64,000 nucleotides of DNA from Gp1-AA133 sp963850425 (GTDB lineage: Bacteria > Acidobacteriota > Terriglobia > Terriglobales > Acidobacteriaceae), in NCBI GenBank assembly GCA_963850425.1, contig CAWKLF010000007.1, forward strand, positions 310,001 to 374,000. Direction: 5' to 3'. Positions 8,149 through 15,726 of the stretch are shown here, piece by piece (the first letter of the stretch is position 1; the number at the start of each line of letters is the position of its first letter). The notes beneath the pieces were generated by a model that was not told the origin of the DNA, made no database searches, and was given only the letters and a program-made list of their open reading frames with translations. A program made the position numbers and the translations under genes.

Positions 8149-9012
8149 CTACTGTACCCGTTCCAATCTCTGCCACCAAGCCTTTACCGCTGCGACCGCG
8201 TCAGTGGTGGTCCGATACGGTTCATACAATTTGTGCAGGAAGTCCGACGGCATTGTCTTAAGACTCTCATGTTTGAGAATCATGCAAGGCCTCTTCAGGG
8301 TCTGCATCATTGCCAGCTCGTAAACAATGTTTGCGTTGTGGAGCTGTTTCGATTCGCCTTTGTCGAAAATCGCAATCCCATAACGACAGCACAGCAAACA
8401 GGCGAGCGGATTGTAGAGGTCGTCAGTTAGGCTGTGGTCTCGGGCAACAACTGGGTTGAGCCCAAGCTCGGTTAAGGCTTTCCTCACTTCCGAAATAATT
8501 TTGCCCATGGCCGGCCTGTAGGCAACCATCACGAAGACGTTGTGGTCGTAGTTGTTCTCCCGAAGAAAAAGTCTAATCGCATTAGCCCAACCGTATAGTG
8601 CATTTGGTATCAGGTCGTTTGTTAGGCCCGGGATTTCAGGGAGCACACTTCGCTCAATAACCTGTGCGCTGACCTTGTCCGCTTTGGCAAAGCGCTGGAG
8701 TCGAGCTATTTCCAATAGCAGCTCTTTGCCGAGTACTCCGCGCAGTGCAAGCAGCTTTCCCCGATATCGCTCTGCGCGGTTGCGGCCGCTGCTAAGCCGG
8801 GCAATGTCCTCAGTTAACCTTTCGGCCCGATCGATTACTGCACGGGGTACCTGTGCCGATTCGAGCTGTGGCCGGAGGTTCGACCACGAGAGATAGAATT
8901 GTTCTATCCTTCTGCGAAAGGGTATAGCTGTTACGAATACCCCCGGCATCCCCTTAAGAGATTCCAGAAGGGAGTCGAGTTCTCGACGTAGAGTGCGGAG
9001 GGCGTCTAACAC
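8149..9012 (-). CDS. TIR-like (predicted nucleotide-binding) effector with helical N-terminus
   Basis: The 287-residue protein starts at a GTG two bases after the stop of the upstream gene, so the two are translationally coupled. Residues 1-150 look helical. From Phe160 it has the layout of the TIR-like / nucleoside-deoxyribosyltransferase-like fold of several anti-phage effectors: strand FVMVAYRP, a helix, ARDHSLTDDLYNPLACLLCC, strand YGIAIFD, and N-x2-Y-E-L around Glu232, the candidate catalytic residue. Related domains cleave NAD or sense nucleotides. A defence role here is inference from fold, operon and island context. Composition is more A+T rich than that of flanking genes. Confidence 0.65.
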   Translation of the reverse strand: MLDALRTLRRELDSLLESLKGMPGVFVTAIPFRRRIEQFYLSWSNLRPQLESAQVPRAVIDRAERLTEDIARLSSGRNRAERYRGKLLALRGVLGKELLLEIARLQRFAKADKVSAQVIERSVLPEIPGLTNDLIPNALYGWANAIRLFLRENNYDHNVFVMVAYRPAMGKIISEVRKALTELGLNPVVARDHSLTDDLYNPLACLLCCRYGIAIFDKGESKQLHNANIVYELAMMQTLKRPCMILKHESLKTMPSDFLHKLYEPYRTTTDAVAAVKAWWQRLERVQ

Positions 9013-9014
9013 AC

Positions 9015-9488
9015 TTATGGATTAGAAAGCAGCGACTCGGCGTACTCCTCGCCAGTGGCCGTGAGTGTGTAAGCACGTTGGCCTTCTTTTTCGCCTGCAC
9101 TCATCATCAAACCCCTCCCTACGAGGCGGGCAACACTATCACTAATGTTCGTGAAGGAATACTTTGCCTCTTTTCCTCGCGCTCCCAGTTCGGTGGTAGT
9201 AAAGCTCGTCTGAGATTCCATTTTCTCGACGTAATAGCCCAGCAGGAGAGCGCGGTCAGTCTGGTTTGCGGCTCGCTTTAGAATCTCAGAGGGGGAGCGC
9301 TTCTTCTTTCCAGGCGAGTGCTGAAGCGAGGACGTGGCCGACACGCTAGAGTCGGACCCGCCCGACTTCACGGAGCTACTCAGGTACTTAGCTATCAAAT
9401 CTTCGAGTTTCTTCTCCGCATATTTCGATGGCCCGGATACCTCGACGGAAAAAGTCCCAATTGATAGCCTCAAAGTAACATTTGCCAT
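9015..9488 (-). CDS. Partner protein of the TIR-like effector, winged-helix-like C-terminus
   Basis: The ATG at 9488 follows GTGAGGAGG, giving 157 residues. The first 35 residues (strands around LRLSIGTFSVEVSG, then a helix ending LEDLIAKYL) form a small domain I have seen paired with helix-turn-helix modules but cannot name. A Ser/Lys linker follows. Residues about 85-157 look like a winged helix (RALLLGYYVEKME, then the helix around SVARLVGRGLMM and the wing YTLTATGEEY). It would be the sensor or regulator of the downstream TIR-like protein. Function is inferred only. Confidence 0.6.
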   Translation of the reverse strand: MANVTLRLSIGTFSVEVSGPSKYAEKKLEDLIAKYLSSSVKSGGSDSSVSATSSLQHSPGKKKRSPSEILKRAANQTDRALLLGYYVEKMESQTSFTTTELGARGKEAKYSFTNISDSVARLVGRGLMMSAGEKEGQRAYTLTATGEEYAESLLSNP

Positions 9489-9577
9489 AAACCTCCTCAC
9501 AACAACAATTCAGCTTAGATAATAACAATACGCGGAGCGCGATTGAATGGGCGGGATAATACGGGGGGGAATAATAC

Positions 9578-9676
9578 GGGGACAGACGGGACGTTCACCA
9601 TATTTCGTGATACGAGAAAACCGGGAAACCTCCCGTCTGTCCCCAGGTTCCCCCCAGGTTCCCCCCAGGTTCCCCC
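9578..9676. repeat. MITE-like inverted repeat followed by 11-bp direct repeats
   Basis: GGGGACAGACGGGA (9578-9591) and its exact complement TCCCGTCTGTCCCC (9631-9644) enclose 39 bp. Two copies of ATAATACGGGG precede the left arm. Three copies of AGGTTCCCCC(C) follow the right arm at 9645, 9656 and 9667. It contains no gene and lies in the only gap within the minus-strand island genes. Confidence 0.85.
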
Positions 9677-9686
9677 AATCTGCCGC

Positions 9687-9986
9687 TCATGTGTGGAATT
9701 GCCGTTCTAACAGGCCAACGGTGAACAGCCACGCAATGACACCCAGTGCCGTATCAGCCCAGGTTAGTTCCTTAGGCTCTCTACGCCAGTAGTGCTGCCA
9801 AAAATAGGCAACCCACAGTAGCAAAGGAAGGAGAGAGAACCCGAAGGCCCCTGCCCAGTCACCTGTGTGCGCTACATCAATACAGCCGCGAACTACAGAC
9901 AGAGCTAGAAATAGACTAAGTCCTACTTCTTGCCATCTCGATTTCTTTACGACGTGCTGAGTCGGCACTGTCATTTTCGTGTTCAT
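9687..9986 (-). CDS. Small hypothetical membrane protein
   Basis: I use the internal ATG at 9986, giving 99 residues. The frame opens earlier, at 10100, but those 38 residues are Cys/Arg-rich and unlike protein. Three hydrophobic segments are visible: LSLFLALSVVRGCI, AFGFSLLPLLLWVAYFW and ALGVIAWLFTVGLL. It overlaps the upstream gene by about 70 bases in another frame, which weakens confidence in one of the two ends. No family recognised. It is the last gene of a three-gene minus-strand group with a lipoprotein. Confidence 0.5.
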   Translation of the reverse strand: MNTKMTVPTQHVVKKSRWQEVGLSLFLALSVVRGCIDVAHTGDWAGAFGFSLLPLLLWVAYFWQHYWRREPKELTWADTALGVIAWLFTVGLLERQFHT

Positions 9987-10248
9987 TTTGCTTAAACGGA
10001 ATGAACCGAGTCTTCCTTGACAACGACCTACCTTTCTTGTCTCGCAGGTGCAGCACGATGGCCGCAATAAGCAGGACCAACGCTCTGGGATCACCCACAC
10101 TGATCCCGATAAGGCTGCCTATCCCGGGCGCACTCAATAGTGCAGGATCATTTGGACGTGACAACGTGATGTGCATGTAAACAACATCAATAACGAAAAA
10201 CACGATTGCAAGCCACTTCCATATCTTCATGCTCATCTCGCGTCCCAT
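9916..10248 (-). CDS. Small hypothetical membrane protein with basic tail
   Basis: This 110-residue frame has an N-terminal hydrophobic helix (WLAIVFFVIDVVYMHITL) and a second one (ALVLLIAAIVLHL), then a long charged tail rich in Arg, Lys and Glu. Starts at 10236 or 10230 are equally possible. It begins 31 bases after the lipoprotein gene on the same strand and overlaps the next gene, suggesting one transcript. No family recognised, and its long overlap leaves some doubt that the whole tail is translated. Confidence 0.5.
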   Translation of the reverse strand: MGREMSMKIWKWLAIVFFVIDVVYMHITLSRPNDPALLSAPGIGSLIGISVGDPRALVLLIAAIVLHLRDKKGRSLSRKTRFIPFKQNEHENDSADSARRKEIEMARSRT

Positions 10249-10279
10249 CCTGGGCTCGACTCATCTCTGTCATGCAGCC

Positions 10280-11128
10280 TCACGGCTTCAGTTCGCGGTC
10301 GATTTCTGCAAGCTGGCGCACGAACACTCGGCCGGACTTCGCCGTGAAGACTGCATCGCTGATGGCCGCTTCTTTCGTCTCCTGCGGAGAGCCTCCATTT
10401 GCGAAGTAAGCGTCACTTGCGTCGTACCAGCACCAGCGGCCTTTGTCTCGAAGCCACTCCTCGCGGCACGGCTCTATGTACTTCGCGATCACTTCCCTGA
10501 TTTTCGCTTCTCGCAAGCGATCCCGCACACCCTTTGCTTTCGCGTTCTTCCGCGCCTCATCGAACTTCGCCCAATTGCAGGAGGAAGCGGCGGAAGCAAG
10601 ATGCTCGCGTAGGTCGGAGAGCTTGAACTCCAACGTCGCCGGGCTTTCGTGAAGCGGGTGATATTCAAACAACAAAATGTCAGTCGCAACGAGTCTTCTC
10701 GCAAAGTCGATTGGCTCTGGGGCAAAAAGCGCGTCATGGCTGCTTGCTTCACTCCAGTTTTGACTGCGTGGGGAAGCATCGTCGAGTTTTACCCGTACCC
10801 TGCCGCTGTCCACGATGTGCGCAGTGGCAACGTAGACTTCAGTTCGTCCACGAGAACACCGTATGAGCAGGCTCCCGCCTGCCGCATCTTCCGACGCCTT
10901 CGAGAGAATGACCTCCGGGGTCCGATCCATCTTGTTCGTGCTCTCTCCAATCAGCCATCCGCCACTCGTTCTCGTGGCACCCGCAGCGATTAGGGGTTGA
11001 AATTGTTCTTTGTAGGTTGTCCACGATTGTTGTTGCTTCTCAGTGAGTTCAGGGGCTGGACTAGGTCGGCGAACACATCCGACGAGCCCGACAGCGGCCA
11101 GGAGAAGAATGGGGAATGCGTTTTTCAT
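10280..11128 (-). CDS. Lipoprotein with VasI/TagO-like domain
   Basis: The start at 11128 (AAAGGTGGAG upstream) gives 282 residues beginning with a lipobox, LLLAAVGLVGC, so the mature protein is lipid-anchored at Cys18. Residues about 70-170 match the VasI/TagO-type pattern: LLIRCSRGRTEVYVAT, a paired strand RVRVKLDD, a Trp, and DALFAPEPIDFARRL. That domain is known as an accessory of type VI secretion but also occurs alone; no other T6SS gene is here. The C-terminal part holds the odd motif RWCWYDASDAYFANG. Role unknown. Confidence 0.65.
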   Translation of the reverse strand: MKNAFPILLLAAVGLVGCVRRPSPAPELTEKQQQSWTTYKEQFQPLIAAGATRTSGGWLIGESTNKMDRTPEVILSKASEDAAGGSLLIRCSRGRTEVYVATAHIVDSGRVRVKLDDASPRSQNWSEASSHDALFAPEPIDFARRLVATDILLFEYHPLHESPATLEFKLSDLREHLASAASSCNWAKFDEARKNAKAKGVRDRLREAKIREVIAKYIEPCREEWLRDKGRWCWYDASDAYFANGGSPQETKEAAISDAVFTAKSGRVFVRQLAEIDRELKP

Positions 11129-11298
11129 CTCCACCTTTTGCCTCAACGCTAGGGCGGATACGCAGCGATACGCAAGGACTGGCGACACACTCCTCCGCGA
11201 TTTCACCGTGAGAGAGACCAGAACGGGAATAGGGGAGTGAACGCTCGAACTGGCGGGTGGGCGGGTGGCCCGGCCTATGCAACGTTCCAAGTCTCGAT

Positions 11299-11328
11299 GG
11301 TGCCCCGTCCAAGCTTCGCTTGGGCGGG
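11299..11328 (+). repeat. REP-like hairpin, left of transposase
   Basis: The 30-bp sequence contains the hairpin CCAAGC-TTC-GCTTGG. Its reverse complement recurs almost exactly at 11914-11943, so the pair brackets the tyrosine transposase gene in inverted orientation. Confidence 0.85.
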
Positions 11329-11379
11329 TTTGTTCATCGGTCACAGATCACCCGGAGCAACCGGGAGCAGACTTGCGGG

Positions 11380-12126
11380 GTGCCCTGGTGCCTGAAGCAT
11401 TTCCAGCAGTCCGGTCAAAACCACTACCTTATGTTTAGCTGTTATCACCGCCAGCCAAAACTCGATGCACCTGTGCCCCGGGATCTCTTCGTCAAAGCGC
11501 TCGAGACCGTGCGCCGGCAGTATGGATTGCTGGTCTATGGTTTCGTGGTGATGCCTGAGCACGTCCACTTATTGGTGAGCGAACCGGAAAAGGGCGGGCT
11601 GGCACAAGCTTTGCAGTCGCTGAAACAATCGGTGGCGTGCAGGCTGGCGTTACGCGCCGCTGAGGCGTTCTGGCAGGCGCGCTATTACGACTTCAATGTC
11701 TGGAGCGAGCGCAAGTTCACTGAGAAGCTGCGCTACATTCACCGGAACCCGGTGACGAGGGGACTGGTGGATCGTCCTGAGGATTGGGCGTGGTCGAGTT
11801 TTCGGCACTATCTGATGGGGGAGACTTGTGGTGTGGAAATTGCGTCGAGGTGGGCGGCGCGGGAGCGGGAGCGACTTGGAGTTTTTCCGGTTGTGCAGAG
11901 CGCCAGGAAAATCCCCGCCCAAGCGGAGCTTGGACGGGGCACCCTCGCTGGCGGACTTACGTCCGCGGCGCGGGGTGTCGTCCCTACGGGACTCGCGTCG
12001 ATGGGGCTAGCTTACCCAGGACTTACGCCCTGGGCTATCCTCTGCCGCCGCTGCGCGGCTCCGGTACAGCGGATTCCTCCTGCCTCTGCTTCGGTCGGCT
12101 ACCGACTCAGCTTCGCGTCCAGGTGA
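11380..12126 (+). CDS. REP-associated tyrosine transposase (RAYT, IS200/IS605-like)
   Basis: The GTG at 11380 begins VPWCLKHFQQSGQNHYLMF, matching the usual RAYT start. The HUH histidines are in MPEHVHLLV and the candidate catalytic tyrosine is in LRYIHRNPVTRGLV; WAWSSFRHY closes the Y1 transposase domain at about residue 150. These enzymes process REP hairpins as single-stranded DNA. The frame runs on to 12126, but residues after about 180 are translated repeat DNA and overlap the end of the next gene on the other strand, so the native C-terminus may be altered. Inverted hairpins flank the domain. Confidence 0.82.
   Translation: MPWCLKHFQQSGQNHYLMFSCYHRQPKLDAPVPRDLFVKALETVRRQYGLLVYGFVVMPEHVHLLVSEPEKGGLAQALQSLKQSVACRLALRAAEAFWQARYYDFNVWSERKFTEKLRYIHRNPVTRGLVDRPEDWAWSSFRHYLMGETCGVEIASRWAARERERLGVFPVVQSARKIPAQAELGRGTLAGGLTSAARGVVPTGLASMGLAYPGLTPWAILCRRCAAPVQRIPPASASVGYRLSFASR
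11914..11943 (-). repeat. REP-like hairpin, right of transposase
   Basis: This is the inverted mate of 11299-11328, with hairpin CCAAGC-GGA-GCTTGG. It lies inside the 3' end of the transposase reading frame, indicating that the frame has run into the repeat. Confidence 0.85.
12011..12060 (-). repeat. Inverted copy of the repeat at 1664-1712
   Basis: Read on the minus strand, this segment gives AGCCGCGCAGCGGCGGCAGA, then GGATAGCCCAGGGCGTAAGT, differing from the 1664 copy at only a few positions. The inner hairpin is conserved as CCCAGG/CCTGGG, with both arms changed together. Confidence 0.8.
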
Positions 12127-13055
12127 ACCTCGGCGCCGGGCAATATCTTCAGATCTCGCACCCAGTCCGCATAGCCCGACGTCTTGATCACCACCTTGTA
12201 GGTTCCTTCGCGCAAACTCAAAACTGCAGGCGTGGAACTTACAAAGCTGCCGTCCAGAAAAACATCGGCACCATCGGGGTCGGAAGAAATTTTCACCGGA
12301 ACCAGTGCCTGCGCATTCCGGTCAACGGCGGTCAGTTTGCCCTGTTCCAGCGTTATACTGACAGCCGGATAAGTCAGCCAGTGACGGTCGCCAAATTCCA
12401 CTTCCTGGATGGGCGCGCCCAGAGTCTTCACAACTTGATCGCGTGTCATACCCGGTTTCAGGTCACCCGCGTGAGTGGCGGGTACGGTAGCCGCCGGCAG
12501 AGGGGCACTGGCTGCGATCGCGGGTGGGGGCGCGGAGGTTGTGCCTTCTGGAAGAACCCACTGATCGATCACCGCGTAAACCTTCGCCATGTCGCCTTGC
12601 GCCAGCGTATCTGGTGTGAAAAAGAAGTTGACGCTACACCAGACCTGCGAAGGCTTGCCTTTGCCGGGAATTACCCGCGTGCTGAGAAGGCCAAGGGTTA
12701 CGACATCAGACCCCACGTGTGCGGCATTCACGTAGAATTTTTCCCCGCGAGCCAGTGCCACTTCCTTGTCACCGGTCACCACAGACGATTTGCCGTCCTG
12801 AATCGCATTTGCGGGCAACTTCTTCCGATCGTAGGAACCATACAGACCATCCCGCACCAGCAGCACCGTGCTTCCCGCCTTGCGAATGGAGTTTTCCCCG
12901 TGTACGCCCATGGGACCGCCGCCCAGGATGGTCAGGCGGTATCTGGCTTGCAGGCTGTCTTCCAGTTCACCTCGTCGGCCCGGATCCTGGGCGAGGACGG
13001 ACGACAAAGCCGCGCATAGAAATAGTGGAATCGTAATTCCTTTTTTGAAAGGCAT
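12099..13055 (-). CDS. Exported PEGA-domain protein
   Basis: From the ATG at 13055 (MPFKKGITIPLFLCAALSSV) the protein has 318 residues and a signal peptide. Residues about 20-160 form a beta-rich domain I do not know. A Pro/Ala linker follows, then an SmpA/OmlA-like piece (LKPGMTRDQVVKTLGAP). The last 70 residues are a PEGA domain (VKISSDPDGADVFLDG ... TYKVVIKTSGY), a surface beta-sandwich thought to bind other envelope components. It is convergent with, and slightly overlaps, the transposase frame. Cell-envelope location is likely, function unknown. Confidence 0.8.
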   Translation of the reverse strand: MPFKKGITIPLFLCAALSSVLAQDPGRRGELEDSLQARYRLTILGGGPMGVHGENSIRKAGSTVLLVRDGLYGSYDRKKLPANAIQDGKSSVVTGDKEVALARGEKFYVNAAHVGSDVVTLGLLSTRVIPGKGKPSQVWCSVNFFFTPDTLAQGDMAKVYAVIDQWVLPEGTTSAPPPAIAASAPLPAATVPATHAGDLKPGMTRDQVVKTLGAPIQEVEFGDRHWLTYPAVSITLEQGKLTAVDRNAQALVPVKISSDPDGADVFLDGSFVSSTPAVLSLREGTYKVVIKTSGYADWVRDLKILPGAEVHLDAKLSR

Positions 13056-13111
13056 TCTCGGAAGAGTAACAAACGCGATGGATGCAACCAACACAGCATT
13101 TATTTCGGATG

Positions 13112-13137
13112 AAAAAACCCGCCCGATGGGACGGGTT
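13112..13137 (-). terminator. Rho-independent terminator of the FKBP gene
   Basis: On the minus strand, AACCCGTCCC and GGGCGGGTT form a stem with loop ATC, followed by a T run. It lies 22 bases beyond the stop of the 13159 gene. Confidence 0.85.
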
Positions 13138-13158
13138 CTTGTTCGCGAGCTGTTCTAA

Positions 13159-14061
13159 CTAGTTCTTCTTCTCGGATGGCGGTGGAGTCGCTGCGTTTCC
13201 TGGATCTTTCTTTTCGTCACCCTGGTCCGGCTTAGCACCCGTGTCGGTCTTGGTGTCGGCCTTGGCTTGAATGGACACCAACTCGACTTCGAAAACCAGC
13301 GTTGCGCCCGGCGTGATGTCAGGTCCGGCCTGCCGGTCGCCGTAGGCGAGGTCGGAAGGAATGAACAGTTGCCAGGTGGATCCGACGGGCATGAGTTGGA
13401 GCGCTTCGGTCCAGCCCTTGATAACTCCGCCCACCGGGAAAGTCGCTGGCTGTCCGCGTTTATAGGAACTGTCGAATTCCTTGCCGTCAATCAGCGTGCC
13501 TTTGTAGTTGCAGACCACCGTGTCTGCCGCAGTGGGCTTGGGTCCGGTGCCGGCTTTGAGGATCTTGTATTGCAGGCCGCTGGGCAGCGCAACCACACCC
13601 TCTTTGGTCTTATTCGCCGTCAGGAAGGCTTCTCCATCTTTCTTATTCTTCTCGGATTTCTCCTTGTTGAGCGTTGCCTGCTTCGCCTGCAGGTCTTTCG
13701 TGAGGTCGGTGAGCGTCGCGCGAATTTCCTCATCGGTCATCGCGGACTTGGCGCCCGTCAACGTATCCTTCAGGGCGCGCGTCAGGATGGTGGGGTCGAC
13801 GTCGATGGAAGACGACTTCAACTTGTTGCCCAGGTCCGCACCAATCGCGTAGCTGACTTTATCCTTCGGGGTACTTAACGCGGGAGCGGCCGTGGCGGGC
13901 TTGGCCGTGCCAGCTTTCGCGGCGCTGCTGGTGGCGGGCTTTTTGGCCGGCGATTTGGGCGCAGGCGTGGTGGTTTGTCCGTAAGTAAGTGCAATGCTGC
14001 CGACGACGAAGGTCGCGAGCAACAACGGCTTGGCGCAGAGAGTCGGGATTCTTAGCATCAC
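13159..14061 (-). CDS. Periplasmic FKBP-type peptidyl-prolyl isomerase (Mip-like)
   Basis: The 300-residue protein has a signal peptide (to about 29), an Ala/Pro/Lys linker, a helical dimerisation domain (about 65-150; VSYAIGADLGNKLK) and a full FKBP domain (about 157-255) with YKGTLIDGKEFDSSY, VIKGWTEALQLMPVG and PSDLAYGD. This is the Mip/FkpA layout, which helps proline-limited folding in the periplasm. A charged tail rich in Asp, Lys and Pro follows. A strong terminator sits just downstream, so the gene forms its own unit. Confidence 0.93.
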   Translation of the reverse strand: MMLRIPTLCAKPLLLATFVVGSIALTYGQTTTPAPKSPAKKPATSSAAKAGTAKPATAAPALSTPKDKVSYAIGADLGNKLKSSSIDVDPTILTRALKDTLTGAKSAMTDEEIRATLTDLTKDLQAKQATLNKEKSEKNKKDGEAFLTANKTKEGVVALPSGLQYKILKAGTGPKPTAADTVVCNYKGTLIDGKEFDSSYKRGQPATFPVGGVIKGWTEALQLMPVGSTWQLFIPSDLAYGDRQAGPDITPGATLVFEVELVSIQAKADTKTDTGAKPDQGDEKKDPGNAATPPPSEKKN

Positions 14062-14151
14062 TGTACTATTTTACCGTGCTGCGTCCTTGGCGGATATAGC
14101 TCAAAAGAGGCCCCCTGTTCGATCCGAAGGAAACACGTTGGCACGAGCGGG

Positions 14152-14532
14152 TCAGTCCCGCGTCAGGTAGTCGTACTGCTGGGCGTTGAGCGGAACAACC
14201 GACAGCCGTCCCTGCCGTACCAGGGCTGAATCCGCAAAGAGCTTTTGCCCCTTGATGTCGGCAAGGCTCTTGGGCAAGCCAATCGTCTTGCCGGCCTTGA
14301 TTTTGACCAGGGGCGTCTTCGGGTCCGAAGTATCCACCGAGACGACTTCGGCAGTTCCGACGGCGCGCTTGTCGTCACCCGTGTGGTAAATAATGAGGTG
14401 ATCGCCGGGCTGCATGGCCCGCAGATTCTTCACGGCGACCGGATTCGTGACTCCGTCCCAGATCGTGGTCTTGTCGCGCAGCAGATTATCGAACGAGTAA
14501 ACCGATGGCTCTGTCTTGAGAAGATAGTTCAT
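14152..14532 (-). CDS. EVE-domain protein
   Basis: This complete 126-residue EVE protein begins MNYLLKTEPSVYSFDNL and has the conserved WDGVTNPVAVKNLRAMQPGD and GDHLIIYHTGD segments of the PUA-like fold. EVE domains bind modified bases in RNA or DNA; the human relative is THYN1. The target in bacteria is generally unknown, although some EVE fusions recognise modified phage DNA. Here it is a stand-alone gene among housekeeping functions. Confidence 0.93.
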   Translation of the reverse strand: MNYLLKTEPSVYSFDNLLRDKTTIWDGVTNPVAVKNLRAMQPGDHLIIYHTGDDKRAVGTAEVVSVDTSDPKTPLVKIKAGKTIGLPKSLADIKGQKLFADSALVRQGRLSVVPLNAQQYDYLTRD

Positions 14533-14590
14533 GATGGCCTTACATTCCGTGTGATGATCGACGAAATATGGGACCGTGTGGCCCGCAAAT

Positions 14591-15028
14591 TCATTCCGGC
14601 TTGCTGGAGTCCTTGTTGTCGTTAGACGGCGGGGGTTTCTGACTCTCGGGATGGTCGTCGTAGATGGAGTATTGCTTCTGCGGGCGCTTCAGGCGGACGG
14701 TGATTTCCTGTTCGGCTTCAGCGATATCGTAGTCTTCGCCAAAAGTCTGGAAGCCCGGCGCAAGCACCTGCACTCGCAGCTTGCCGTAAGGGACACCTTC
14801 GAAGTGAGTCTTCCCGTCGTTGTCGGTTTTCAATTCGAAGCCGCCTCGGCCCTGCTTCCCTCGCCCATTCACCGGATGGAGCACCACCGCGGCATTCCGG
14901 ACCGGCTTGCCACTATCATCCTTCAAAATAATGAAGCTCAGGGCCGCGCTCGGCTCGCTAGCCGAGATGGCGGCCGGCCACAGGGTGAGGGCAAGCGCCA
15001 TTGCGATCAGAGATACTTTGTTCGGCAT
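14591..15028 (-). CDS. Exported carboxypeptidase-regulatory-like (CarbopepD) protein
   Basis: Starting at the ATG at 15028 (a GTG at 15037 is also possible), the 145-residue protein has a signal peptide (LIAMALALTLWPAAISA). One beta-sandwich of the CarbopepD regulatory type follows: DDSGKPVRNAAVVLHPV, then a strand pair to GVPYGKLRVQVLAPGF. The tail is Pro/Asp/Lys-rich and disordered. Such single domains are common in Acidobacteriota envelopes; function is unknown. It lies just upstream of, and divergent from, groES. Confidence 0.75.
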   Translation of the reverse strand: MPNKVSLIAMALALTLWPAAISASEPSAALSFIILKDDSGKPVRNAAVVLHPVNGRGKQGRGGFELKTDNDGKTHFEGVPYGKLRVQVLAPGFQTFGEDYDIAEAEQEITVRLKRPQKQYSIYDDHPESQKPPPSNDNKDSSKPE

Positions 15029-15115
15029 CGTGCCCACATTTTAAGCAGCGCGCCGCCGGCTGTCATCCCGGATCCGCCCAAATCTATGCGACCCGCCCAA
15101 CGCTCCCCGGCGTAC

Positions 15116-15145
15116 TTGACAAGGGCCAGCGCGAACCCGTATCAT
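15116..15145 (+). promoter_or_regulatory. groES-groEL promoter
   Basis: TTGACA at 15116-15121 and TATCAT at 15140-15145 are 18 bp apart, a near-consensus housekeeping promoter. The last base of the -10 box is the first base of the CIRCE element. Confidence 0.88.
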
Positions 15146-15171
15146 TAGCACTCGCAAGGGATGAGTGCTAA
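15145..15171. promoter_or_regulatory. CIRCE operator (HrcA site)
   Basis: TTAGCACTC, a 9-bp spacer and GAGTGCTAA form a perfect CIRCE inverted repeat, directly over the transcription start. HrcA bound here blocks transcription; heat releases it. hrcA itself is not in this window. Confidence 0.97.
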
Positions 15172-15235
15172 CAGATCCCTGCCAGCAATCTAACTAACAC
15201 AAAACACTAAAGATAGTGAAAGGAGTCGGAAAACT

Positions 15236-15577
15236 ATGGCTACCAAGTTCACCCCCCTGCACGACCGAATTCTAGTTCGCAGGGTAGAAGAAGCCGAAAC
15301 CAGCCGAGGCGGGATCATCATACCGGATTCGGCTAAGGATAAGCCGCAGGAGGGCGAAATCATCGCCGTCGGTCGCGGCAAGAGCAATGACGAAGGCAAG
15401 GTGTTTCCCCTGGCCGTGAAAGACGGAGACCGCATTCTGTTTGGAAAGTATTCAGGCACTGAGATCAAGATTGATGGAGAGGACTTCATCATTATGCGGG
15501 AAGAGGAAGTGCTGGGCATTCTGTCGGGTGCGACCTCTGGTGCGAGCAAGAAAGAACTTGCGGGCTCGCGCAAATAG
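15236..15577 (+). CDS. groES: Co-chaperonin GroES
   Basis: The 113-residue protein has the GroES fold: FTPLHDRILVRRVEEAE, the mobile loop ETSRGGIIIPDSAKDKPQEG, and FGKYSGTEIKIDGEDFIIMREEEVLGIL. It caps the GroEL chamber. The mobile-loop hydrophobic triplet is III, as in GroES proteins that bind GroEL well. About 14 extra residues (GATSGASKKELAGSRK) follow the normal end, making it longer than the usual 95-100. AAAGGAG lies 8 bases before the ATG. It is first in an operon under CIRCE control. Confidence 0.97.
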   Translation: MATKFTPLHDRILVRRVEEAETSRGGIIIPDSAKDKPQEGEIIAVGRGKSNDEGKVFPLAVKDGDRILFGKYSGTEIKIDGEDFIIMREEEVLGILSGATSGASKKELAGSRK

Positions 15578-15726
15578 CGGTGGTCAGTGGCTAGTGGTCG
15601 GTGGTCAGCGATTCGAGATCGGTTGGCGGTATTCAGCTGTAAGCAGTTGCCGATCCTATGATTTTCCTGACACCTGAGACCTAATTTTTAGAAATCGAAG
15701 CACTTTCAAATTCAGGAGACGAAGCA

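Noticed and set aside
11784..13019. 411-residue plus-strand frame across the transposase end and PEGA gene
   Set aside because: It runs antisense to the PEGA-domain protein and through repeat DNA; it is in a different frame from the transposase.
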